From Mucilaginibacter geliditolerans (lineage in GTDB: Bacteria > Bacteroidota > Bacteroidia > Sphingobacteriales > Sphingobacteriaceae): DNA of 64,000 nucleotides. This document shows positions 49,198 to 57,261 of the stretch, piece after piece (the first letter of the stretch is position 1; every line of letters starts with the position of its first letter). The notes under the pieces were generated by a model, which did not search any database, was not told the origin of the DNA, and worked only from the letters and a program-made list of their open reading frames with translations. Location: contig NZ_JACHBY010000005.1 of assembly GCF_014200495.1 (NCBI RefSeq), positions 248,001 to 312,000 on the forward strand, written 5' to 3'. Both the position numbers and the translations under genes were made by a program.

Positions 49198-51405
49198 ATG
49201 AAAACAATTCTAAACTTTAAAACGACTTTAACGACGAGCGTAAAGGCGTTGGCTATTATTATTTGCCTGTGCTTTTCGATTGCAAGCCATGCAACAGTGG
49301 TTACCTATCCTCAAGTCCCTGTTGTGCAGGCATGCCAATTCTCATATACTCTTAAGGCAAGAGATCATGGAACAACAACCTGGAATACGGTGTACTTATA
49401 CAACACTCCTGTTACAACTGCTACCGGAGCTGAAACTAACACTACATGTGGTTATCTGAGCTGCAGCGGTTCAACAGATTATAAAATTATCTTTTCCACT
49501 ACTGTTACCAGTGCAGCGATTTACCCTGCACCACTTAATATCACACCAACCTTTGCTGGTGATTCCATTATGTTCACCATTGCGGGACCCCAAAAATTCT
49601 ATGTTGATATAAATGGGGATCATTACAATGATTGTATACATATTATCGCTGATCCTCTAGAAGTGAATCCGCCACATCAGGGGGATGCAAATGTGATATT
49701 TATCCCAAGCGGCACTTTTGTTGACAGTATTGTAAAAGTGCCCAGTGGAAAAACGCTTTACATACAAGGAGGAGCCGGTGTGCGCAGTATAAAACTTGAC
49801 AGCACAACAAATACCCAGGTGCTGGGAAGGGGAGTTATTTTTCGCCCGACGTTTGACGCCGTTTCTATAATACGTGCCACTAATGTTACTATTGACGGTA
49901 TTCTCGACTTTGACCATGGCTGGGGTGGAAATGGCGGTTGCGGGATTCGATGCGGGCAAAGCACCAATGTTGCTATTAGTAATGCGGTATCCTTCAGTTC
50001 TAAGCCCTGGGGCGATGGCTATGATATTTTTTCCTCTAATGGTGTTACCGTTAATGATGTTTTCCTGCGTACAAATGACGATGCCATTGCTTTTTATGGT
50101 GGAGGAAAGGATGGTTTCACGGGAAATTGTCATAATATAGTTGTTACCAACTCAACACTTTTGCCCGATAATGCACACGAGTTTTCCATCGGTGTTTATG
50201 GCGATCAAAATATAGACACACAGATACGGGATATCGTAGTGGCGAATATCGATATCTGTAGCTGGAGCCGATCGTCAGGCCAGGGCTGTTTTTATTTTAG
50301 CGTGGGCGACAGGGTGCGGGCGGCTAATCTTAAGTTCAGCAATATCCGGATAAAGGATTTTATAGGCAGTGCACTAACTCGCATGGCGATAGTTTATAAT
50401 TCAACCTATAATTATAACCCGGGGCGCGCTATTGATAGCGTCTTTTTCACCAATATCAATTATACCGGCACTGGCACTCCCGCATCATCAGCCAGCGGTT
50501 ACGATACAACACGCCGAACTACAAATATTTTTTTTAATAACCTGATAATTAACGGCACTGTAGCTACCAGCGCCACTGCAGCTAATTTCACCATAGGCAG
50601 TTACGCCAGTAATATTAAGTTCTCAGCCTTACCAGTCACCATCGGGCAAACTTATGTGCTAACTGCGGAAAATAGTAGTAAATGCGCTAATCCCAGCGGA
50701 GGCTCATCGTCTCAAGGAACAAATATTGTGCAAAATACCTATGCCAGTAACACCTACCAGCAATGGGTAGTTGAAGATGCGGGGAACAATTTTTACAGAT
50801 TTAGGAATGTATATAGTGGAGACTATATGGATATTAGTGGAGCTTCGACTGCCAACGGGACTAACGATATTCAATGGCCGTTGGACGGAGGGTTTAACCA
50901 ACAGTTCCTGCTCCTTCCACAGGGTGGCGGATATTATTCCATTATGGCCCGCCACAGTGGTAAAGTGCTCGATGTTAACGGGAATTCCAGCAGTGACGGT
51001 GCAACAATTATTCAATGGCCATATTCCGGAAACAACAATCAACGTTGGTTATTTACAAATGCCAGTACTGGAATTATCGCCATGGCTTTAAAAATACCTG
51101 AGCCCACTTTACCGGCAGGCGATCCTGCTGTTAATTCTGCATTATCGCCCAATGGCGATGGGGTGAATGATGTGCTTACGATAACCAATATTGAAAAGTA
51201 CCCCGACAATAAAATAATGGTGATGAATGTAAACGGCACCAAAGTGTATGAAGCTAGCCATTACGACAATGCAACGCAGGTTTTTAACGGGCATTCAAAC
51301 ATTACAGGCCAGTTACAGCCCCAGGGCACCTATTATTATCAACTGCAATACACCGATAACGGGGTAGTAAAAAGTAAAACAGGATTTATAGTGCTGAAAT
51401 ATTGA
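49198..51405 (+). CDS. T9SS-exported GH28-like beta-helix glycosidase with ricin-type CBM and type B sorting domain
   Basis: The 735-aa protein has a signal peptide (CLCFSIASHA) and an N-terminal beta domain (about 35-160). A right-handed parallel beta-helix follows (about 160-475) with D273, D294 and D295 (GDGYD, RTNDDAIAF) spaced as in GH28, and AHEFSIGVYG with H327 where GH28 has GHGLSIG. Next are a ricin B-like carbohydrate-binding module (about 482-622, with QQWVVED, FNQQFLL and NQRWLFT repeats) and a CHU_C/type B T9SS C-terminal domain (about 646-735, ALSPNGDGVNDVLTI to SKTGFIVLKY). GH49 is the alternative family. The PorP/SprF gene downstream is its probable export partner. Confidence 0.85.
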   Translation: MKTILNFKTTLTTSVKALAIIICLCFSIASHATVVTYPQVPVVQACQFSYTLKARDHGTTTWNTVYLYNTPVTTATGAETNTTCGYLSCSGSTDYKIIFSTTVTSAAIYPAPLNITPTFAGDSIMFTIAGPQKFYVDINGDHYNDCIHIIADPLEVNPPHQGDANVIFIPSGTFVDSIVKVPSGKTLYIQGGAGVRSIKLDSTTNTQVLGRGVIFRPTFDAVSIIRATNVTIDGILDFDHGWGGNGGCGIRCGQSTNVAISNAVSFSSKPWGDGYDIFSSNGVTVNDVFLRTNDDAIAFYGGGKDGFTGNCHNIVVTNSTLLPDNAHEFSIGVYGDQNIDTQIRDIVVANIDICSWSRSSGQGCFYFSVGDRVRAANLKFSNIRIKDFIGSALTRMAIVYNSTYNYNPGRAIDSVFFTNINYTGTGTPASSASGYDTTRRTTNIFFNNLIINGTVATSATAANFTIGSYASNIKFSALPVTIGQTYVLTAENSSKCANPSGGSSSQGTNIVQNTYASNTYQQWVVEDAGNNFYRFRNVYSGDYMDISGASTANGTNDIQWPLDGGFNQQFLLLPQGGGYYSIMARHSGKVLDVNGNSSSDGATIIQWPYSGNNNQRWLFTNASTGIIAMALKIPEPTLPAGDPAVNSALSPNGDGVNDVLTITNIEKYPDNKIMVMNVNGTKVYEASHYDNATQVFNGHSNITGQLQPQGTYYYQLQYTDNGVVKSKTGFIVLKY

Positions 51406-51450
51406 TAATGCGCCCCTGGCAGCACGTGTGCTTTTTACAATAAACAAGAA

Positions 51451-51492
51451 AATAAAAAGAGCAGTTGGATAACGCTGACTGCTCTTTTTATT
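51451..51492 (+). terminator. terminator after the T9SS enzyme gene
   Basis: A perfect 15-bp stem (AATAAAAAGAGCAGT and complement) with a 12-nt loop ends in TTTTTATT. It separates the enzyme from the PorP/SprF gene. Confidence 0.8.
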
Positions 51493-51600
51493 AGATCTGG
51501 ATTCCGCTGTCAGTCTAAATAACTAAAAAACGCAGTTACGGATTAATAAAGATCTGAAATGTAAACTGTCAGAATTCAAACATCATACCGAAAAGAAAAA

Positions 51601-52560
51601 ATGAATTTCATTACAAATAACTTTAACATTATTGGAATTTTACGAAAAAAGGCATTTAAACTATGCTCATTTACGGTTGTTTTCCTACTATATACCTTTA
51701 ACTTATCTGCTCAAAGCACTACACCGTTCAGTTATTCACAGTATATGAATAATCTCACGCCTATCAATCCGGCGTATTCAATGATCGGTCAGAGCGGTTC
51801 ATTAACCGGGGTAGTAAGGAAACAGTTTACAGGTATAGACGGGGCGCCGTCAACCTATCTTGTAAATGCAAACATTCCGCTTCCGGACATGGGAGCATCA
51901 GCCGGCTTTATTATACAAAATGACCAAATCGCTATTGAGAAACAAATGGAGGCCAACTTCTTTTTCGCAAAATCGATCCAATTAGATGAACAGAATTTTT
52001 TGGCAGTCTCTGTAAATGCGGGTATAAGTTCATACAAGGCCAATTATTTATCAATTGATGAAAATAACGATCCTTTATTTGGAACTAATATTAGTGAAAC
52101 TAAAGCCAACTTAGGTTTTGGAGTATTGCTATACAGCGATACTTATTATATCGGCCTTTCCATGCCGGAACTTTCTTTACGTAGCCTGGGAACAGCTTCA
52201 CAGCAGAGTGATAACTATTTTAAAAATCGCTACTATTTAGCCGGGGCCTACATTGCCGAGTTGAACGATGATTTCAAATTTAAGCCCTCAGCATTAGCAA
52301 CTTATGCAAGTGGCTCAACTATTACAACTAATTTCGCTGGTATATTTTATATAAAGGATGTATTAGGTATCGGGGCCAGCTATTCCACTAACAGCCTGGC
52401 AGCATTCCTGCTCGATGTAAATATTGGCACAATACGTTTAGGTTACAGTTATCAGTTTGGTACCAATAGCTCAAACCTGGGAGGCTTTAACAGCGCTATA
52501 CATGAAATTATGCTCAGTTATCGTTTTGGCGAGGGAAGCTCTACGCCAAAAGTTTTGTAA
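51601..52560 (+). CDS. PorP/SprF family type IX secretion outer-membrane protein
   Basis: The 319-aa protein has a signal peptide (TFNLSAQ) and the family start (FSYSQYMNNLTPINPAYSMIG, then GSLTGVVRKQFTGIDGAPSTYLVNANIPL), followed by an outer-membrane beta-barrel ending EIMLSYRFG. In Flavobacterium, SprF-like proteins are needed for export of specific type B (CHU_C) cargo such as SprB and are encoded next to it. Here it follows a type B cargo gene by 195 bp, so a dedicated pair is likely. Confidence 0.9.
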   Translation: MNFITNNFNIIGILRKKAFKLCSFTVVFLLYTFNLSAQSTTPFSYSQYMNNLTPINPAYSMIGQSGSLTGVVRKQFTGIDGAPSTYLVNANIPLPDMGASAGFIIQNDQIAIEKQMEANFFFAKSIQLDEQNFLAVSVNAGISSYKANYLSIDENNDPLFGTNISETKANLGFGVLLYSDTYYIGLSMPELSLRSLGTASQQSDNYFKNRYYLAGAYIAELNDDFKFKPSALATYASGSTITTNFAGIFYIKDVLGIGASYSTNSLAAFLLDVNIGTIRLGYSYQFGTNSSNLGGFNSAIHEIMLSYRFGEGSSTPKVL

Positions 52561-52579
52561 AACTATAACAGGAAAAGTG

Positions 52580-52951
52580 ATGGAACGGAATAGGAAAACA
52601 GGTACCCGCCCAAATTTAAAAACGAAGCAATTCTCTACACTGCATATCGAGATATTTGAACAGATACTTGTTTCGGGCAAAACTAACTGGGAACTAAATA
52701 AACAATTTGGATATACTAAACGATCGCATTGCATAGTTGATCATTCACGCAAGGTAATGTACAAATTGCTTGCATTCGAAAGACTTACCAGGGAAGAAAA
52801 TATGGAAAAAGTAATATATCCGCGCATATATAAATTTTGGTGGAAGCGGTTGCTTGACAACCACAGACAAGCTTTGTTAACAAAAGCGATCATACCTGCA
52901 TATTATGAAGAAATATCCCGATCAACGAAGCGTTCGCTTGCGGTTCATTAA
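52580..52951 (+). CDS. small basic protein, possibly HTH-like, function unknown
   Basis: The coding region likely starts at ATG 52580 (MERNRKTGTRPNLKTKQFST, 123 aa), 19 bp after the SprF stop; an upstream in-frame ATG at 52457 would overlap SprF in another frame. Residues about 18-65 (FSTLHIEIFEQILVSGKTNWEL to DHSRKVMYKLL) resemble a LuxR-type helix-turn-helix in spacing. The C-terminal part is rich in Lys, Arg and aromatic residues. It may be a DNA-binding protein co-transcribed with SprF. I do not recognise a family. Confidence 0.5.
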   Translation: MERNRKTGTRPNLKTKQFSTLHIEIFEQILVSGKTNWELNKQFGYTKRSHCIVDHSRKVMYKLLAFERLTREENMEKVIYPRIYKFWWKRLLDNHRQALLTKAIIPAYYEEISRSTKRSLAVH

Positions 52952-53030
52952 AAGCCAAAGAAAAGGGCTGCTCTTGAAATGGGGGCAATTATAAATCCGG
53001 GTGTTCGGCTAATTTTAATATGGCAATAGG

Positions 53031-53912
53031 TTAAAATGCCAAACTGATTTTCCCACTTTCGGAGCTCCCGACGTTTTTTCCCGAAACAAGGTCTTTGCAG
53101 TTAGAAAGCACTGTATTTAAAAGGTCATCAGTAGTGCCATAATGAACAACATCAATTGTGGATGTTCCTGACGATTTAAACTTTTTATTGATGCTTTTTA
53201 TACTGGATATATTACTTAATTCAGTAGAAAGAGAATTAAAGCTTGAAAAGTTTATCCCTGTAATACTGATAGCAGTTTTCATTGTTTTACCTGTATTGGC
53301 AACACCGCGGGCTGTAGAATCTGATTTGCTTTTAGCACTGTCAGCGGCGCTTAAGGGATGTAGCCGGTGGTTGATGTTTACCATAGTAACAGTTAGCATG
53401 GTATGTATATTTTTCAGGGATAGCTTTACCGCTTTTGTTGAGTTCCTAACCCTGATAAGTGCTGACGGGATCTTGAATGGATGGCCTTTAAGATCATTGG
53501 TAACATTTGCGGTCATGTCAGAGCTGGACGCTACCAGGGCTTGGCCATCAGTATTTAACGTGGTTAACTGAAGGTTGAAAGCTGTTAACTGTTTCTCGAT
53601 CCCGTTATTGTCCATATTTATTTTTTTAGTGACAATAACCTGCTGTTCAATGGCATTAAGCTGGGTTGATGCCTGGTTTGTCTGATCGTAAACATTATAA
53701 CAGTTGGTAACATAGGCATCTACTTCAGGAAGGCCCAGATCGTCACTTGGCCGGGTTAAATTATTGGGGTTATTAGTTGTTATAGCGGCTGGCGTGACGG
53801 CTGGTGTGGTAGCAGCAGTAACCGGCGGGGTATTAGTTTGCGAATAACCCTCGGTAACCAAAAGGATCAAAACCAAGGTTAAACAAATTAAGTAAAAAGC
53901 TTTTATTTTCAT
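53031..53912 (-). CDS. secreted, largely helical protein of unknown function
   Basis: The 293-aa protein has a signal peptide (LILLVTEGYSQ), a Thr/Pro/Ala-rich linker (about 25-55) and then long predicted helices (NAIEQQVIVTKKIN, IEKQLTAFNLQLTTLN, ISSIKSINKKFKSS). The linker resembles the one in the CDC-like protein encoded just upstream on the same strand (about 200 bp gap with a hairpin), so the two are likely functionally linked. It may be a partner, an immunity-type protein or an independent surface protein. No family is recognised. Confidence 0.65.
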   Translation of the reverse strand: MKIKAFYLICLTLVLILLVTEGYSQTNTPPVTAATTPAVTPAAITTNNPNNLTRPSDDLGLPEVDAYVTNCYNVYDQTNQASTQLNAIEQQVIVTKKINMDNNGIEKQLTAFNLQLTTLNTDGQALVASSSDMTANVTNDLKGHPFKIPSALIRVRNSTKAVKLSLKNIHTMLTVTMVNINHRLHPLSAADSAKSKSDSTARGVANTGKTMKTAISITGINFSSFNSLSTELSNISSIKSINKKFKSSGTSTIDVVHYGTTDDLLNTVLSNCKDLVSGKNVGSSESGKISLAF

Positions 53913-53999
53913 TGTTTTGAATAGCTATCAGGAAAGATTTAACACTCGTCAAGACATAAGGATCAGGAGTTGGAAAAATATTTTTTAGCAATTGCAGAA

Positions 54000-54032
54000 A
54001 GGTTTACGGAGCTTTTTAAGCTCCGTAAACCT
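54000..54032 (-). terminator. 15-bp perfect hairpin after the CDC-like gene
   Basis: AGGTTTACGGAGCTT pairs perfectly with 54018-54032 across a TTT loop; the minus-strand exit is TTTCTG. It lies 80 bp past the stop of the CDC-like gene and 88 bp before the next minus-strand gene. It is a terminator or an RNA-stabilising stem-loop. Confidence 0.6.
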
Positions 54033-54112
54033 GATCAAATTGATCCTCTCACATCAAATAATTACTCCCTGTTACTTTTATATCTTGATTTTAAATTTTA
54101 TAAAAACATATG

Positions 54113-55978
54113 CTATTGGTTGCCTGACGGGTTAAAACCAGCGTCAAAAAAACAACTTGAAACATTATGATTAGCAGAATTTAATTGCACTTCATTTGCA
54201 CCACTCAGGTTCCATGTCATCCCCTGGCCTTTGTTGGGGCCAAGCGCTAAAGGGTTAGAGTTGGTGCTGGTAACCTTAGGATTAATTTTTAATATGATCT
54301 GATCTATGTCCCAGATGTCAAGCCCTTGCCCATTGGCCGAATTACTAAGCGGCCCTATTACTAAAGTACCGCCGCCCGCTTTTTGAAATACTTCTTCATC
54401 AAAATGTCCTTTATAATTGGGGTTCCGCTTTAGTTGAACTGTAACAGTGCCATTGTTATTATATTTAGTATTAAGCCCTAGAGCGGCTGTGTACATAGCT
54501 TCGGTCTGGCTTGTCAGATTAGGCGTTAAACCCGGAAACACCTCGACGTAGTAATAAGTATAGGCTTCTTTCCCATCATTGCCCTGCAAAAAGGTTACTG
54601 AAGCATCTTCAAGCTGTACAGAACCGCCATCAGTAGGGGTGCAGGTTTGTTCGGCAAAATTGTCAGTGGCGTTGTAAGTATTTAACGTCTTTCCAGCCAT
54701 CGTGCAAACCGTATAACTAATGGGTAACGCATCTTTGTAATTTGTTTTACTAAAAACATCATTAACCATTTTTTGTAACTGGGCCAATGAAGTGGCAACA
54801 AATGTTCCTGAACTTGGGCCACCTACAAAATATCCGGTAATATTGGTTGCGCCGCTTTTACTGCTGCTGGCATAATTGACATCTAAGTTCGCTGACACTC
54901 CGAAACCGGAGTAGGAACCCTTAAATACATCTGCTTCCTGCTCGGAGCTAAATGTAATATCGGCATTTGCCAAAATACGCACACCATAACTAACGCTGCT
55001 TATAAAAGACAGGTCTGTGGTTGCTTCAACATTAGGGTCTTTATAAAAACCGCTATCAGGTGGTGTGGTACTTATGGTAAATAATGGTTTTATGGCCGAA
55101 ATTGTGAGGTGTACATGGTTTGACTGGTTGGCGGTGCTGTACACATTGGTCAAATCAACACCATACCCGCTAACCCCAGCCCCTATACTAATGTTATACA
55201 TAGCGCTGCTGGTAGCCAGGGATGTTACAAAGCTTGTACCTTCGTTTGCGCTGCTGTGCCCAAATCTTGATACAAGCTGGGCTACGCCGGTTCCTATTGT
55301 TCCTGAATTGGGGTTTTTAACATATACATACGTTTTCCCTTTCACATCAGTAATATTTGTACTGAGTTGTATTGTATTGCGGGCGCCGGGTTGCGGCTGC
55401 CATTTCCCTGAATTTATATTATCATAAGTATAACAGGCACCCGGAAAAATATTCCCGGCAGTATTTGAATAATCATTCACCGTAAAATCAGCTGAATTGG
55501 CATTAATTGAAATATTTGTAGTAGTACAATCATACCCTCCCCCTGAGGTTTTTTTGGGCTTACCGTGAGTTTTTTTGATTGGCCCTGCTACCATATTTGA
55601 AGGAGCGTTGGTACTTATCTTTATACTGTCCTTGGTGTTATCGGTAAATTTAAGGACTTTGACAGCTGGCTCTTTAAACGATTTTGATAAATTAGCAACA
55701 CGTTTGGCATATTGTGGCAATTTCCTATAATCCTCCATATTATGTGCCAAAGGGGCCGGAAGCTCGGCGATAGCTTTTGAAGGTACAACGGGGGAAGTTG
55801 TTTTAGGTGGCGTTGTAACAGCCGGTACTGTTGTTGTAGCAGGCTTTGCTGTGGGCTTTTTTACCTGGGCATTTGCATAAAAGGTACAAGCTAACAATGG
55901 TATTACTAAGTAATAAAACTGCAGGCGATGGCTAATATGAAAGCTATAATGTTTGGTGTTGCGGTTCATGTTTTTCAT
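54113..55978 (-). CDS. CDC-like (thiol-activated cytolysin family) pore-forming protein
   Basis: The 621-aa protein has a signal peptide (ACTFYANAQ) and a Lys/Pro/Thr linker (about 38-68). A CDC-type core follows, with GNIFPGACYTYDNI (about 175-188, cf. the YPGALxxAN segment), ISSVSYGVRILANADITFSS (about 326-345), the strand-bend glycines G386-G387 in TGYFVGGPSSGT, and ALPISYTVCTMAGKTL (about 417-432). The C-terminal region (about 450-590) is beta-rich. The Trp-rich undecapeptide of cholesterol-binding CDCs is absent. Cysteines at 151, 182, 425 and 446 could form disulphides. It is longer than typical CDCs (about 470-500 aa). The fold call rests on motif order; activity and target are unknown. 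Confidence 0.82.
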   Translation of the reverse strand: MKNMNRNTKHYSFHISHRLQFYYLVIPLLACTFYANAQVKKPTAKPATTTVPAVTTPPKTTSPVVPSKAIAELPAPLAHNMEDYRKLPQYAKRVANLSKSFKEPAVKVLKFTDNTKDSIKISTNAPSNMVAGPIKKTHGKPKKTSGGGYDCTTTNISINANSADFTVNDYSNTAGNIFPGACYTYDNINSGKWQPQPGARNTIQLSTNITDVKGKTYVYVKNPNSGTIGTGVAQLVSRFGHSSANEGTSFVTSLATSSAMYNISIGAGVSGYGVDLTNVYSTANQSNHVHLTISAIKPLFTISTTPPDSGFYKDPNVEATTDLSFISSVSYGVRILANADITFSSEQEADVFKGSYSGFGVSANLDVNYASSSKSGATNITGYFVGGPSSGTFVATSLAQLQKMVNDVFSKTNYKDALPISYTVCTMAGKTLNTYNATDNFAEQTCTPTDGGSVQLEDASVTFLQGNDGKEAYTYYYVEVFPGLTPNLTSQTEAMYTAALGLNTKYNNNGTVTVQLKRNPNYKGHFDEEVFQKAGGGTLVIGPLSNSANGQGLDIWDIDQIILKINPKVTSTNSNPLALGPNKGQGMTWNLSGANEVQLNSANHNVSSCFFDAGFNPSGNQ

Positions 55979-56087
55979 TTTTGATAAGTGCTTTTTTAGG
56001 AATTTAATAAACCATCATATAAAGCTTTATCTGTTGCAAAGACAAGCAGGATGGTGAAGGTTGTTTATTAGTTAAATTTGACTTGAT

Positions 56088-56133
56088 TAAAATTACTGCC
56101 GATAGAACAATCGGTCAATCACCAAATCGGGGG
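56088..56133 (-). promoter_or_regulatory. CCCCCG-box promoter of the CDC-like gene
   Basis: On the minus strand the box CCCCCGATTTGGTGATTGAC (56133-56114) includes a TTG at the -33 position. Exactly 20 bp later comes TAATTTTA (56095-56088) as the -7 element. The 5' untranslated region would be about 100 nt. Confidence 0.72.
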
Positions 56134-56288
56134 TTTTTAAATTCACAATATCGAATCATAAAAAAGAGACTTATCGATTGGTCTTAAATCAAATAGTGTA
56201 TATAAAATGCTAAACAAGCTATGCTTGTTGCAGGCTATATGTTCATATAATAAAATCAATTATTTCCATCTAAATGGAAAGCGCTTAT

Positions 56289-56334
56289 CCCCCGATTGGG
56301 TGATTGACACCGATTGGCTTATGTAATAGTTTTG
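56289..56334 (+). promoter_or_regulatory. CCCCCG-box promoter of the first secreted paralogue
   Basis: CCCCCGATTGGGTGATTGAC (56289-56308) has TTG at 56304-56306, then exactly 20 bp, then TAGTTTTG (56327-56334), a full TAnnTTTG -7. The ATG is 19 bp further on. Confidence 0.8.
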
Positions 56335-56353
56335 TTATATAAAATAAAAACAC

Positions 56354-57121
56354 ATGAAAAACTTTGTAGCCCTTGTCGCCAGTTTTTTAATAGCCAGCCA
56401 GTTGTTTGCCCAGGATTGTTCTGAATACATGTATATGCAAAAGAACAAGACCATTGAGATGACTGCCTTCAATAATAAAAATGAAATGACCTTTAAATCA
56501 GTTACAAAGGTTTCTGACGTAAGTACCGCAAACGGAGTAACTACTGCAAATGTGGCGGCACAGGCATATGATAAAAATGGGAAATTGATTAACTCAGCAA
56601 ACGCTGTTTATAAATGTGATGGAGGGGTAATGATGATGGACATGAGCGTTAATACTCAGCAGCAGTCTCAACAACAGGCCCAGCCAAATACCAAGGTGAA
56701 TTTTAAAATAATTAACCAGGGCTATATGGAATATCCGTCCGGTATGCAAGTTGGGGATCATTTAAAAGATGCCACCACCCAAATGGAAATGGATATGAAT
56801 AATGGTATGACAGGTGTTATGACCATTCAAATCACTGACAGGATAATTGCCGGGAAAGAAAATGTTACCACACCGGCCGGAAGTTGGGATTGCTTTAAAA
56901 TAACCTATAAAACTACATCTTCAACAACCTTTAAAGGTGCTCATGCCGACACTATCAACAATGCGATGAGCGCCTTTGCCAAGCTCAAAGCCAAATTGGG
57001 GAACTTAGGGCCAAAAATGCCTTCAAATACTTCTGAAACTACCGTATGGTATGCTCCGGGTTTTGGCATGGTGAAAATGCAGAGCAAAACCTTTGTAATG
57101 GAACTTACGGCACTCAGGTAA
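56354..57121 (+). CDS. secreted DUF3108-like protein, paralogue A
   Basis: The 255-aa protein has a signal peptide (LIASQLFAQ) and a beta-rich mature part. It has the conserved phrases YMEYPSGMQVGDHLKD, KENVTTPAGSWDCFKI and TVWYAPGFGMVKMQ, a layout I associate with DUF3108/TapB-like Bacteroidota proteins. A Gln-rich insert (about 100-112) is absent from its paralogue. Function is unknown. It shares promoter architecture with its neighbour and with the CDC-like gene, so it belongs to the same regulon. Confidence 0.75.
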   Translation: MKNFVALVASFLIASQLFAQDCSEYMYMQKNKTIEMTAFNNKNEMTFKSVTKVSDVSTANGVTTANVAAQAYDKNGKLINSANAVYKCDGGVMMMDMSVNTQQQSQQQAQPNTKVNFKIINQGYMEYPSGMQVGDHLKDATTQMEMDMNNGMTGVMTIQITDRIIAGKENVTTPAGSWDCFKITYKTTSSTTFKGAHADTINNAMSAFAKLKAKLGNLGPKMPSNTSETTVWYAPGFGMVKMQSKTFVMELTALR

Positions 57122-57197
57122 ATTTATTGTTTATGAATTAGTTATGCCGCTAATAATATCGGTAATGTTTTAGTTTGGTGTGCAGCAAAAATGATAT

Positions 57198-57243
57198 CCC
57201 CCGTTTGCGGTATTGACGGCTGTTGCAGCTTGTAATAGCTTTG
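57198..57243 (+). promoter_or_regulatory. CCCCCG-box promoter of the second secreted paralogue
   Basis: CCCCCGTTTGCGGTATTGAC (57198-57217) has TTG at 57213-57215, then 20 bp, then TAGCTTTG (57236-57243). The ATG follows 18 bp later, and GTTATATAAA is shared with the promoter of paralogue A. Confidence 0.8.
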
Positions 57244-57261
57244 TTATATAAACAAAAATCC

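Larger units (their letters stand above)
55979..56353. promoter_or_regulatory. divergent control region of the CDC-like gene and the first paralogue
   Basis: This 375-bp gap contains an inverted repeat of about 23 bp: TCGGTCAATCACC... at 56111-56133 against 56289-56313. The arms are two copies of one regulatory box facing outwards, one for each divergent gene, 155 bp apart. The stretch between is A/T-rich without a gene. Confidence 0.75.

Noticed and set aside
49657..50133. 158-codon minus-strand ORF
   Set aside because: A shadow of the GH28-like gene, without domain or signal.
52457..52579. N-terminal extension of the 123-aa gene
   Set aside because: It overlaps the PorP/SprF gene in another frame; the ATG at 52580 fits better.
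52975..52990. AAATGGGGGC resembling the CCCCCG box on the minus strand
   Set aside because: It lacks the C of the box and has no -7 element at the right distance; it is at the 3' end of the neighbouring gene.
53970..54170. Plus-strand ORF of 66 codons
   Set aside because: It runs through the perfect hairpin at 54000-54032 and into the 3' end of the CDC-like gene on the other strand; composition is not coding-like.
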